Of a stretch of 64,000 nucleotides of DNA, positions 23,544 through 35,387 are shown piece after piece. The position numbers were made by a program, and so were the translations under genes. The notes below the pieces were generated by a model. It saw only the letters and a list, made by a program, of their open reading frames with translations, was not told the DNA's origin and searched no databases. The DNA comes from Hygrophila difformis (Eukaryota; Streptophyta; Magnoliopsida; Lamiales; Acanthaceae). Where the stretch lies: positions 37,356,487-37,420,486 of the forward strand of contig JAOANR010000015.1 in the NCBI GenBank assembly GCA_030278955.1, written 5' to 3'. The number at the start of each line of letters is the position of its first letter. Positions within the stretch are counted from its first letter, which is position 1.

Positions 23544-25933
23544 ATGCCTCGATCCACTCGGACGAGGGAATTGATCTACGATCCGGAGATTGAGAGAGTT
23601 GCTCGAAGATTGAGGAGAGAAACCAGGGAAGCTAGACTTGTTGCGTGCCAAGGAGGACAGGAAGACCTGGATCTTTCACTTGAAGCTGCTACATCTGGTA
23701 ATGAACTAAGCAGCGACGAGAGTGAAGAGTTTGAACAAGAGATGGCTCAAGATCAACGCACTCTCCAGGAATTAGCTGCGCCTCACTTGGCGCAACAACC
23801 ACTTTGCATTACTTTACCTATTCTTCCCGATAATACTGATTTTGGACTTAAAACTGCTTTAATTCATTTGCTTCCTATTTTCATGGAGTTTCAGGAGAAG
23901 AGCCGCACAGACACTTGCAGGAATTTGACGTTATTTGTTTGAGCATGAAACCACGAGGCGTCACTGATAATCAACTCCGACTTCGTGCCTTTCCTTTTTC
24001 CTTGCGGGATGCTGCTAAAGAATGGCTATACCATTTCCCTGCTGGGAGTATTGAAACATGGGCGGACTTGCACAAGAAGTTCCTAGAGAAATATTTTCCT
24101 GCCTCAAGTGCTTCTACCTTGCACAAAGAAATTTGTGGAATCACTCAATCTCAAAGAGAATCTCTTTATGAGTATTGGGAGCGTTTCAATAAATTAATTA
24201 CTAAATGTCCGCATCATCAAATTCCTGAATCATTACTAATCCAATATTTTTATGATGGTCTTACTAACATGGAAAGGAGGCTCATGGATTCGGCTTATGG
24301 AGGGTCCTTGATGAAGAAAATACCAGCAGAAGCATGGGACATGATTCAAACGTCCGCTGAGTACACCCAACAGTTTGGATCGCGGGAAAAAGTTGTTGGA
24401 GTTAAAGAGGCATCTGAGGTAAACTCTCATTCTATTCAACAACTTTCGGAATTAACTGCCTTTGTTAGACAAATTGATGTAGGAAAAGCCCAAGTTAAAG
24501 CACGTGGAATTTGCTGCCATACTGGCCATGCCACGGATGAGTGTCCAACCTTGCACCAGGAAGTTGGTGTAAATGCAGCAGGATTTGTGTCTCGAACGAA
24601 CCATGATTCATTTTCCCAAACATTCAACCCAGGGTGGTGTGATCATCCAAACCTTCGCTATGGAAACTCCTCAAATAATTTCCAACCTGCTAACCAACAA
24701 CAAAATCGCCCGCCTCCTCAAGGTGAAGCAGGTATGTCTTTACACGATATAGGTAAATCCATGGCATCTAACACTTTGCAATTTCAACAAGAGGCGCGCA
24801 CCAGCATTAAGAATCTTGAAGATCAAATGGCTCAACTGACCAGGGAGGTGCGCGAGTCCAGGGAACGTGAAAAAGGGAAACTACCTGCACAACCTGAAAT
24901 TAATCCACGCAATGTGAGTGCCATGGTGCTTTGCAATGGAAAGGAGTTGGCAAACCTGATGTTGCTGAGAAGAGTAAAAAGGATGAAGAATCAATTGAGA
25001 AAGAAATTGAGAAGGATGAGAAACTCTCTTCCAAAACTTTAGTCAATGAAAATTCTCAATTACCTGCTACTAACTCTGCTCCTTCATCTAGCAAATCCCA
25101 CGTTATGCAAAATTTTAAAGGAGTTGTGCACTAATAAGAAAAAGCATCGTGGGGATGAAATAATCATAGCTGGAGAGGCTGTGTCTGTTGTGCTTCAATG
25201 CAAACTTCCACCAAAATGTGGTGACCCAGCTATATTTCTACTTCCCTGCAAGATTGGAAAATTAGAAATTAAAAAGGCTATGTTGGATCTTGGTGCTGCA
25301 ATTAATGTTATGCCTTTGTCTGTGTATAAAAATTTGAATTTGGGTAACTTGAAAGAAACGGGAATTATAATTCAATTAGCTAATAGGACAAATGCTTATC
25401 CTGATGGTATGATAGAAGATGTCCTAGTTCAAGTGACTGCATTGATTTTCCCTATTGATTTTTATGTGCTTGACATGCATGATGATAATTCCCCAAATCC
25501 CTCTCCGGTCTTACTTGGAAGACCATTTATGTGCACTGCTGAAACAAAAATTGATGTTAAGAAGGGTACACTTACTATAGCATTTGATGGGGAAGAAGTG
25601 AAAATTAATATATTTAATGATGAGAAATTTCCCATGGAATCTAATGCATTATATAGAGTGGATCTTCTTCTTCATAACATGCAGGAAACCTTTGAGCAGA
25701 ATGGAAAAGGTCCACCAAAGTTATTTGATGTCTCTCTTCCTCCTACCAAGGAAGAAAAGTGGATTCAAGCTTCAAGAGATAAAATAGGTTTTCGGGATGC
25801 AAATGTGGTTGGGAAGCAGAAGAAGATGGAAAAGAAATTTAAGGTCAATAAGCCCCGACTTAAGCGCTATATTGCAGGATTTGGTGTTCAAAGGGAGGAG
25901 TTTGTTGCTTTGGTTGATTGCATTAAATTATGA
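23544..25933 (+). pseudogene. Athila-type Gag and aspartic protease, several frameshifts
   Basis: The first frame (MPRSTRTRELIYDPEIER...) is a charged Gag N-terminus. It shifts near 23,930 into a frame carrying the retrotransposon Gag core (FPFSLRDAAKEWLYHFPAGS, ADLHKKFLEKYFP, ESLYEYWERFNKL, IQYFYDGL) and a short cysteine/histidine knuckle (CCHTGHATDEC, 24,513-24,545). Further shifts occur near 24,940 and 25,110. The last frame, to 25,933, is a retropepsin-like domain with MLDLGAAINVMPLSVYKNL (the active-site D-[LST]-G-A block) and the later ILGRPF-like VLLGRPFMCTA. Gag builds the particle and the protease would process it. No polymerase domain follows. The frame breaks make this copy non-coding. 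Confidence 0.85.
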
Positions 25934-26571
25934 TTGAGCCATAGAGTGTCTAGCCAAAGACGATAAAGAAAGGCGCTTCTTGGGAGGCAACCCAAGTTTT
26001 GCTATTTTATTTCTTTTGAGTTTTTCTTATTTTTAATTTTGAATTTTGGATGTTTTGTCATGACATTTCACTTGTTTTTGTAGAAATATAGATAATTCTT
26101 GGTAGAGACTTCTTGATTGTTCTTGTCAATTGTTTTGATGTTTGATGGATATTTGAGAAGTTTATGGATTAACACTTGATCCTTCTATGAACAGTACAAG
26201 TCTCTGGAGTTGACCCTCGGTTCCTTAGCCCTTTTTTACTTTTTCCTACCCCAACCATGGCCCCGTTATAACCTTGAATAAAGACCCTTTGATTGCTAGT
26301 TGCTACTTTATGATTGTGGTTTGATTTGATTGATGTGCAAATTTATGGAATTGGTGTTTTTCTTTCATGTGCTTTGTGCGTAAACACTTAGCCTATACAC
26401 TTGAGAGTGAGAGAGCACTTTTATATATTCCCCATCCGGTGAGAGCATTGTTGGGCATACTTATTGTACAACTGAGTTATTGGCATGATTGAAATTGAGA
26501 TTGACTTGTGGTGTCTTTGTTTTGACTTGATGGCATGCTTGAGGGCAAGCATGGAGTAGGTGTGGGGGGGT

Positions 26572-28683
26572 TTATATTCATAATTTTATGCTTGTATTTT
26601 ATATGTTTCCATATGGTTGATTGGTGAGTATTGATCCATTTTGGTGTCTTATTAGTGTGTTTTGCATTACAGGTACAAATTGTAGTGAAATGTGAATTTA
26701 GCATGAAAAAGACATCAAATTGGTGACATTTTGGAGAAGCTTCGGGACGTGTGCCCACACACAACGGCAGTGGCCAGTCCTGCTGTGCATATTTTGTTGC
26801 TGAGCCGTTCCCAACGTGATTGCTTATGTGTCCGGGCGACTTGGCTGATGATGTGGACGAATATGGAGACTTAATTCAAGGGATTTGGGCAAGGTTATCA
26901 AAATCTAGATCTTATGTCGGATCATTTTTCCATTTGCAAGATCGGGATCGTAGGATCGTATTCAGATCCTAAGATCCTATAAAATTAGGAAAATATATAT
27001 ATATTCATATTGCATATGAGGAAATTACAATACCCAATATCAATAGACATTAATTTATTTAACAAAAATAAGGATAATAATTGGAAGATCTCCATCAGCA
27101 GGGGTGCTGGAAGGGCATGCTACGGCAAGGGCGGCGGTAGAAAGAGGAAGGGGATACGAGGGCGACGATAGGAAGAGAAGGGGGATACGACGGATACGTC
27201 AACAACAGGAAGATGAATTGGAAGAGGAAGATGAAAGGGATGCGAGGAAGATGGAGATGCAAATAAAAATCCATAGATTTGGATTTTGGAAAAGAATGAA
27301 GGACTGAAAAACGAAAAAATGAGATGAAATATAAGAGGGAGTGGGATCGGATCGTTCAAAGATCTTAAGATCTGGTATAGATCCTATAGATCTTATCCAG
27401 ATCTCACCCTAATTTAGATCCCATATAGATCTTGATCGTTTTGGCTTTGTGGGATCGTAGAATCGTAAGATCCTAAGATCTAGATCTAGATTTTAATAAC
27501 CTTGATTTTGGGATCATGGAAAGCATGTTGTGACTGGGAACTTATTTCCAAAAGGGAGATCAAGATTTTGTAAAGAAGGAAACAAATTGGAAAAGAAGGA
27601 AACTTGTAGATTTTGGTTGATTTCTTGCATTTTCTTGGTGCTGCTGCTTTGGACGAATTTGAGGGGGTTTACAGAGATAAATTGATTTGATTGTTGCTGT
27701 TTTGGGAGAGAATTCATACTGGAGATCATTGACTGGGCCAGGAGACGAGAGACATTGCTGGAGACGTGAAGATTGTTGGAGCTCTTTCTTCTTTCTTTAT
27801 TGAACATTGTGTTTGTCATGTTTTCTACTTTCTGCTTTGTTATTTCTTTCATGTTTAGTGAGTAGTTCCTTTTATCTAGCTTAGGATTGGACCCCGTGTT
27901 GGGATTTGATTGCCGTTGTGAGGCTTGATATGTTTTGAATGTTTAATTCCCTTTGATTATTAAGTATTTTCATGATTTCTGTTTTCACGATATGAATTCC
28001 TATTTTGGTTGATTCTGAGGCGCCCATAATTGATTAATTTAGGAGTTTAATCGTTATAATTAGATTGGTGTCCGTGTAATTGCACTTTAATCTAACTGAG
28101 TAACAACTAGAGAATTAAAGCTCCAGGGAATCATGGAATCATTTGAGATATCACCGCTTAGGTATATTAATCCATTTGAATTAGGCTTTTCTAGAATTTA
28201 ATGCAATCGTATAAGTACTTCTATGGTCGTACCTAGGATCTTAATTCGATTAGGAAAGTGAATAACGGTCGTGCCTTGTTCACCGATTAAGTAAGGAAAA
28301 GTTGGTCACGGAGCGGTTGCCGGGTGACTATAACTAATTTATTTAATAGGAGAAAGAAATATTTGTCAATAATCAACAATAAATCCAATTCTAATCCGGC
28401 AAGTTCAAGTCCTAAGCTAGGTACCTTTATTTGACTGATTTCCTCAACTTTCCAGTATTTTCCTGCTCATCGCCCCTTTAGTTAGTTTTATTCACTCATT
28501 CTCTTTTATTTATTTTTAGTAGAATTAGTTTCAATCAAGACCCCTCCCCATCATTTTATTAATATGGTTAATCATAGTTAATATTTCATTTGAATCCATG
28601 AGGAGACGACTCTACTCATCATTATCTATTTTATTTTCATACAGGTAGAATTATTTATTTTTGTAGCTAGACGACAGCTATCA
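26572..28683 (+). repeat. 3' LTR of the Athila-like element, interrupted
   Basis: It begins TTATATTCATAAT (the first G of the usual TG is mutated) and ends GACAGCTATCA. It is colinear with 22001-23450. The extra length comes from a transposon at 26890-27504 and a roughly 50-bp block near 28,185-28,235. Confidence 0.88.
26890..27504. mobile_element. 615-bp inverted-repeat transposon in the Athila LTR
   Basis: The left end CAAGGTTATCAAAATCTAGA and the right end, reversed, CAAGGTTATTAAAATCTAGA are terminal inverted repeats. The flanks GGATTTGGG and ATTTTGGGA descend from one target (the intact LTR has GGATTTTGGGATC), giving an 8-9-bp duplication. Subterminal DNA is packed with GATC-containing words such as GATCCTAAGATC and AGATCTTA. 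There is no transposase. Superfamily is hAT or Mutator-like; I cannot decide. Confidence 0.85.
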
Positions 28684-29683
28684 ATAGATTATTTTGTTGT
28701 CAATTTAACTCGAGCTTATCCCAGAAGATCGTCAGCTAGTCGTTATGAGATTCAACACGTGATTCTGGCAGCTATCTTTCCAATTATAGTTTGTCCGGAT
28801 AAAATCATGGCTTGGCATCTATAGTACTTGTTCAGACATCGGTTATGAACATATTCTCCCAAAACTAGTTCCCAACTAAGAGCTTTTTGTAAAGAAAGAT
28901 GATTCAGTACAATCATGCATAGGCAGAATCATCCATTCAAAACGAACAAGAAATGGACATCTCCGGACCCATGCAGAATTCATCATTTATACAGTTCCAT
29001 GATCCAAGAATTGTAAGCACAGCAAACCTTGAAGAATTCCCTGAAGCCAGCAGCCTCAGCCAGTGCCTGAAACTCCAATTCTGTCCTTTCCTTACCGCCC
29101 GGGTTGTGTGGCAGCATAATGACATCCTCGTGGACCGTGTTCTTGGTGGAGAGTCCAGTGTCGAGAGCCTCTGGCAGAAGGCGTTCAGCCAATATCACTT
29201 TCCCCTTGCCCGAAAGTGCTTCGTGGCATTTCTTCAAGAATTTCCTGCAATGCTCGTCACTCCAATCATGGCATATTCACTGCGATTATTTATCACGTTT
29301 TTTAGTTTTTAATTAAACCCTATCTAGATCGATACGTTGATTATAGAAGTATATAATTGTAAATTCATTCTTTAAATTAGTTACATACCTTCATGAAAAT
29401 GGTATCTCCTTTTGGCACACTGACAAACATGTCTCCTCCCACATGTTCCACTCCTGTATTATTAAGTGTAAGAAATTGTAATGTCATTACATAATATTAA
29501 TAAATAAAAGCTGTAGTAAAATGGGTTAATTTTTTAGGAAATGGAGTGGGAACCTGGATAAGATGGGGCATCCTCAATAACATTGGTGAGGTCAAAGTTG
29601 ATGCCTTTTATGGAAGGGTACTTGGAAATGATCATGTTGAGGGTGGCACCGGTGCCGCCACAAACATCCACGACTGTGGAGAG

Positions 29684-32600
29684 CAGGGGCGGACACACGT
29701 GCAATCTACCGGGGGCACGGGACACCACTTAAATTTGCTCCGTAAGGTAAAAAATATTTATGCCTCTATTAGTGCACCCACTTAAATTTTTTTGGGACCC
29801 CACCCCTATTCTCTTACAGCCCTTTACGCAAAATAGGGTTTCTTTCACAAACCTTTCTGCTTCCTACTCAAACCAACGCATCCCTTTCTGCTTCCTGCTC
29901 CCCTTCGCCCCTTCCTTTCCCTTCGTGTTCCTTCCTTTAAGTTTGTGCAATGCCCATTTGAATACGAAGTGTGCACTTACCCACCGCCCACTTTCCGAAT
30001 CTGTATTGCAAGTTTCAACACCTTCCGGCTCTCTCGCAGTCTCGCTGCCCCTGCGCATCTCAAATTAAGGTATGAATCTAATTCGAATTTTTTGGGCAAC
30101 AATTGGGCATCTATCGAATTTTGAAAACATGAATCTCAAAGCTTGTTTCTTTTGTTAATTTGAATATGTAATTTGGGCATTTGTGGATTTGAAGATGTGA
30201 TTTGGGCATTTGTTAATAATTGTTTGCTGCTTTGTCTGATTGTCTCTGTGTTACTGTGAATGTGTATCTATATATATATTTTAATTTTGATAGCTAAGTT
30301 TTGAATCTAAATTATATGTGATGTGGGCATCTGTTTGTTCGTTTCTTTTTTTTTCTTCAAAATTTTGATTGCTATGTATGTGAATCTAAATTATATTTAT
30401 GTTATATTGAAGGGAGCATTCATGGAAAGATTCTTGAAGAGAAAGGTACCAACCGATTCTTCAAGTGGAAGTGGAAGTAATAACATTCCATTATCGAATT
30501 CTACTCCAACATTGTCTAAAAGAGTAGAATTAAAAGATCTTCCTTGTGATCCTGTGGATAGACCAAGTATTTTGGATTACGATGCTAATCAAAGAGAAGA
30601 GATAAGGCGATTATATTTGCAAAAGGGACCTTTTCAACCACGTGGGCATTTGTTTCCTACAAAGAAAATAGGGAATAAGATAAGACGTTTTGTTCCAAGT
30701 TGGTTTGATGAATTTCCATGGTTAGAGTATAGTATAAAAGCGGACAAGGCCTTTTGTTTGTGGTGTTACTTATTTAGAGATAATATTAGAAAAAAAGGTG
30801 GTTTGTTACAGAAGGATTTGATAGTTGGAACAAAAAGGATAGACTAAATATCCATGTTGGTGAAGTTTCAAGTTTTCACAACAAAGCACAACAACAATGT
30901 GAGAATTTGATGAAGCAAAATCAATCTATTGTTGTTGCTTTTCAAAAGCAAAGTGAAAAGGCGAAGGAGAAGTACCGAATTAGATTAAATGCTTCAATTG
31001 ATGCTTGTAGATTTTTGGCAAAGAATGCATTACCATTTCGTGGTCATGATGAATCGGAGAACTCCATTTCTAGGGGTCTTTTCATTGAAACGTTAACCTT
31101 ACATGGAAGTGCTAATGAGAATATTCGTAATGTTACATTACGAAATGCTCCGGCGAATAATCAAATGGTGTCTCCATCCATTCAGAAAGATATTCTTAGT
31201 TGTTTTGAAAGTGAGATACTTAAATCCATTTTTGAAGAAATTGGCAAAGATGTATTTGCTTTGTTGGTTGATGAGTCAAGTGATGTGTCAAGAAAAGAAC
31301 AAATGGCTGTGGTTTTGAGATATGTTGATGCACGTGGACTTGTTAAGGAGAGGTTTGTTGGTGTTGTTCATGTGAAGGAGACAACTTCTTCAACTCTTAA
31401 ATCTGCTATTGATGCTTTGTTTACTAAACATGGATTTAGTTTGAAACAGGTACTTTTTTGTGCTTATTTATCTAATTTGTTTAGTTTTGTATCTTATATT
31501 GATAATTGAATATTTATTTAATATTTTCTAAAATTTTTATTGAAATAGATAAGAGGTCAAGGTTATGATGGAGCAAGCACTATGCATGGAGAGTTTAATG
31601 GTTTGAAAGCTTTAATCTTAAAAGAGAACAGTTCAGCATATTATGTTCATTGCTTTGCTCATCAGCTTCAATTGGTAGTTGTAGCGGTTGCAAAAAACCA
31701 CAATGGTGTTGGAAACTTTTTTGATATGCTTGCAACAATGATGAATGTGGTTTGTTCTTCATGCAAACGAAAAGATATGATTCGAGAAGGTTACAAAGAT
31801 AGAGTTCAAGAAGCTATTAGCAAAAGTGAAATTGAAACTGGACGAGGGTTGAACCAAGAACTTTCTTTTATACGTGCTGGAGATACACGTTGGGGTTCTC
31901 ATCATAAAACAATGCAAAGTTTGACTTCTTTGTTCTCAGAAGTTATTGTAGTGCTCAAATATGTTGAGGAAGATGGTGATAACAGTTTTAGTCGACATCA
32001 AGCACATGGTATTCTCGAGTATTTTAGCTCTTTTGATTTTAGTATTTATCTCCACTTGATGCTACACATTTTAGGACTCACAAGTGTTTTATCACGAGCT
32101 CTTCAAAGAAAAGATCAAGATATTGTAGAAGCGGTCTCATTGATTGGAGGAACCAAACAAGCATTGAAGAAGTTCAGAGAACATGGATTTGGTGAGATTC
32201 TGAAGAAAACCAATTCTTTTTGTAAAGAGCATGGTCTTGAAATCTTGAACATGGAGGAATGCTATGTTACTTCAAGAAACCGAAAAACCAACATTACCAA
32301 TCGACATCATTTTGAAGTTGATATCTTCAATACAGTTTTGGATATGCAAATTCAAGAGTTTGGTGATCGATTCACTGAGGTAAGTACTGAACTGCTTACT
32401 AATATGGCAGCTTTGAGTCCACATGCTTCATTTTCAATGTTTGATGCTTCAAAGTTAGTGGAGTTGAGCAAGTTTTATCCACATGACTTCAATGATATGG
32501 AGAGGAATTGTCTAGAGCGTGAACTTGACATCTATTATGAGACAATGCATCAAGATGAAAGATTTGCCAATGTGGATGGGATCTCTGAACTTTCTAGATT

Positions 32601-32997
32601 GATGGTGGAAACAAGGAAGCATTTTTCTTATCCATATGTCTACCGATTATTAAAGTTGGCTTTGGTTTTATCGGTTGCAACTGCTACAGTGGAAAGATGT
32701 TTTTCTGCGATGAAGCTTGTAAAATCTGATTTGCAAAATCGGATGGGTGATGATTTTTTGAACGATTCTCTAATTTGTGCGATAGAGAAAGAAGCGCTCC
32801 TCAATGTTACGAATGAAGCTGTTATTAGACGGTTTCAAAGTATGAAGACGTAGAGAATATTTGTAAGATGTATGTTTTGATTGTCATATTTAATAAATTT
32901 AAATTTAAATTAATATATTTAATAAATTTAATTTTATTTTTAATTTTAATTGTTATTTTTGTGTCACTACTTGAATTTTTTTCTAGATCCGCCACTG
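29684..32997 (+). mobile_element. 3.3-kb hAT transposon with transposase
   Basis: The ends are CAGGGGCGGA and, reversed, CAGTGGCGGA. The octamer GTGGAGAG (29676-29683 and 32998-33005) flanks the element, the 8-bp duplication expected of hAT. Removing the element rejoins O-methyltransferase exon 2 in frame. The element carries one transposase gene on the plus strand, opposite to the host gene. The transposase has one frameshift, so this copy is probably no longer autonomous but should still respond to active relatives. Confidence 0.95.
30422..32853 (+). pseudogene. hAT transposase (TTF-type zinc finger, DUF4371, dimerisation)
   Basis: It cuts and rejoins hAT transposon DNA in the nucleus. The start MERFLKRKVPTDSSSGSGS opens a zinc-finger MYM-type-1-like hAT protein. 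Next come a TTF-type finger (FPWLEYSIKADKAFCLWC), a DUF4371/RNase H-like domain (FALLVDESSDVSRKEQMAVV with the first catalytic Asp, IRGQGYDGASTMHGEFNG with the second, CFAHQLQLVVVAVAK, RAGDTRWGSHHKTM) and the C-terminal dimerisation domain (LVLSVATATVERCFSAMKLV). An intron with GT-AG ends lies at 31450-31548. Near 30,800, after RDNIRKKGG, bases are missing and the frame is lost until about 30,810. The rest is open to the stop at 32,853. Total length of about 780 residues is normal for the family. Confidence 0.9.
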
Positions 32998-33677
32998 GTG
33001 GAGAGGCCCTCAAAGCCACTGTAGGTTTCTAGAATCTTCTTCATGGTGACGGTGGAGTGGTTGGACATTCCACTGTTGAAAACCTTGTTGAATCTTGGGT
33101 CTGTCCCATGGTAGTCGAATGCCATCATTCCATAGGCCTTGTTGAAGGGTATACCGCCATCAAGAACTGCATCTTTCAGATGATACCTGGACTCATTCAA
33201 CTCAAATAGTATTTAGTTATTCATTGTGGTTTTCTTAGGGCCATTTAATTGAATTCTTTGGACAATATAATCAAAATAGCTATCATACACCCATAAACAT
33301 GATAATGACAATTGTCAATGGGTTGAGTAATTTGGCTACCCTATCAACATCCATTCCAAATTTCCCTATCCGGTAAACTTCAAAATTATATAAATTTAGG
33401 TTAGCATTTAAATTTTGTATACATGGAAAATCTTAGTAGAAAAGTAATTAATTAGACCATAAAAATCAGTAAACTAAATAAAAAAGACAGTTACCCGGTT
33501 CAAATCTATCCTACGTATGGGGCGCTACGAAGCCAAGCCAGTGTTTACTATTTTCATTTACTATTTACAATAATACACAAAGATGTTTAAATACCCGGCC
33601 CACAATGAATCTAATTAACCCACTTAATTATTTTCAAGAGGATGATCATGTTGAATTAAAACTTTTGAGGTTATTAC

Positions 33678-33978
33678 TGTTAGAAAGAAGATAGAAGATG
33701 GACCTAGGGCTTCAACCTAAAACCAATTCGTAGTAGGTAGAGAGACCCATCTTCATATAAATAGGGATAACCCAACATATAATTGATGTGGGACTTAAAC
33801 ACCCCTCATCGAAATGAATATCATCTCGGAAACCACGAGATACCCAAAGGAGTACCAATGGATTTGATACCATGTTAGAAAGAAGACGGACCTAGGGCTT
33901 CAACCTAAAACCAATTGGTAGTAGGTGTCCATATAAATAGGTGATAACCCGACATATAACCGACGTGAGACTTTAACA
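33678..33978 (-). mobile_element. TRIM element in O-methyltransferase intron 1
   Basis: Two direct repeats (33678-33801 and 33873-33978) start TGTTAGAAAGAAGA and end in TTAAACA or TTTAACA. On the minus strand TGGTATCAAATC (33861-33872) is a decayed initiator-tRNA-Met site, and the opposite side has a purine tract. Flanks ATTAC (33673-33677) and ATTAG (33979-33983) match at four of five bases. It shares AACCTAAAACCAATT with the other two TRIMs but is a distinct subfamily. The second repeat has lost about 18 bp. Confidence 0.85.
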
Positions 33979-34416
33979 ATTAGTACAAGTTTTCTTTTAT
34001 TTCTTAATCATTTCTCAAATTAAGAGTTTAATAATGGAGTAATAATAAGAAGTTTGTGAGCACCAATAGGAACCACACAATAATAATTGATCTTACCAGC
34101 TCTCCATAAGAATCTTATCCTGAGCCATCAACAGCAGCGGGGCAATCGACACCCCGTCCCCATTCTTGGTCAAAAACCGGCAAACCGGCGCCAGTCCGTA
34201 GAGCCGCTCGACGCCGCCGCCGGGCAGGCCTTTCAAGGTGCACTCCAGCACGGAGTAGGTGGCGAGCAGGCGCAGAATCCGATCGAGCATGACATGGGCC
34301 TCCGGGTTACTAGTGGGAAGCTGCGCGGCGAGGTCGGCGGGGAGACGAAGGCCCCGGGACCGGCCTTCTTGATGAGCTCCAGGAGGTCCAGCTCAATGGC
34401 GGACTTGAGGACCATG

Positions 34417-35387
34417 TGTTGAGTCAAGGTTTTGAAAGGAGTTCACAGCCGATGATTGAACACCTTGGAAGAACATCCACAGCACCAGTCTACGTGAGTG
34501 AACGGAAGAACTTTCCTAAGAGACTGGATTTGGACCCAACGGATCTTTCCTAATCAGGGGGATATATACTAATGTTTGATTGCAGGAATCCCTCCTGATT
34601 TAGGGAAAGATCAATCAGCCAAGATTGGGGCTAATCACAACGGCTCTTTCCCCATTTAGCATCAGGCCGTTTGAAATGGCAGAGCTCACTGCATAAGAAG
34701 AGTTTCGGAGGCTTGGATTTAGATACTTCTCTCGACTCTCATTCTGGATACACTCTGAATCTCTCTAGAGCTCTCGGAAACAATTTGGAGAAGTAATCTC
34801 GATCTTCAACCTTGTGCACACAGAATTCATCTACTGCTGGAAGATCGACCAAGCCTTAAGCACTCCTATCGATTGCTATTTGTTCTCTGTTCAGTTCCTG
34901 AATCTGAGATACATCTAAAGGAGAGTGCTTGAGGCGAAACAGGAGGAAACGCAACAACACATTCTTTCATACGACAGAGGAGGTCTGCTTCACAGGCTAC
35001 TTCAAGGGAAACTCAGAGTGGTTGCTTTGGGGAGTTGAAATAGGCGGGAAGCCTATACCAGATCCGGGGAAGGAGCTGGTCACTACAACTATCTGCTTGA
35101 AGTTTGGAGTGAAGGCAGTCAAAGTTATTTCATCTATTGTGTGTGGTTGTAAACCATTGTTGATAACACATAGTGAAATAATCTCCTGGATTGGTATCCC
35201 CCAGACGTAGGCCGAAGGCCGAACTGGGTCAACAACTCTTGTGTTGTTTTATTTTGTGCATATTTTATTCCGCTGTGCATTTTATTACACTCGATACAGT
35301 AATCTGTTTGTTCATTGTTGGTGTTCAGACACTCTCAGTGAACCACTGCACAAAGTCACTCACTTGCTTAACCCAGTGGACCTAACA
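34417..35387 (+). mobile_element. Solo LTR in O-methyltransferase exon 1
   Basis: The 971-bp insert begins TGTTGAGTCAAGG, ends GTGGACCTAACA, and is flanked by the 5-bp duplication CCATG (34412-34416 and 35388-35392). It has no internal part or second LTR, so it arose by recombination between the LTRs of a full element. The block GGTATCCCCCAGACGTAGGC followed by GGCCGAACTGGGTCAACAA is the reverse complement of a block in the 7-12 kb LTRs, and both end in GGACCTAACA when read in the sense direction, so the families are related. Confidence 0.93.

Larger units (their letters stand above)
22001..28683 (+). mobile_element. Athila-like Gypsy retrotransposon lacking pol
   Basis: LTRs lie at 22001-23450 and 26572-28683. 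The second is longer because a 615-bp transposon sits inside it. The pentamer ATAGA flanks both ends (21996-22000 and 28684-28688). Behind the first LTR is a primer-binding site matching tRNA-Asp. Before the second is a purine tract ending GTGTGGGGGGG. The interior codes for Gag and a protease-like domain. Then comes the phrase GGCGCTTCTTGGGAGGCAAC, typical of Athila elements just downstream of the coding part. Reverse transcriptase, RNase H and integrase are missing, so this is an internally deleted, non-autonomous copy. Confidence 0.92.
13534..28877 (-). repeat. Old solo LTR split into three pieces by later insertions
   Basis: Three pieces (13534-13832, about 21527-22000 and 28689-28877) together give about 950 bp. 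They align in order with the 967-bp LTR of the 7-12 kb element. Shared words include CAGTTTAAGATAAAATGCA, ACAGGAATTTGTTGACC, GGGGGATACCAATCC, GGTGAAGATSYCCC and GAACACGG[G]TGAAGAA. The first gap is filled by an inverted-repeat transposon that contains a LINE, the second by an Athila-like element. The flanks AAAAG (13529-13533) and AAGAG (28878-28882) are a plausible but imperfect duplication. No internal retrotransposon sequence or partner LTR adjoins it, hence a solo LTR. Confidence 0.82.

Noticed and set aside
34087..34422. Plus-strand open frame of 111 codons
   Set aside because: It is antisense to GC-rich O-methyltransferase exon 1, whose minus-strand protein matches the family clearly.
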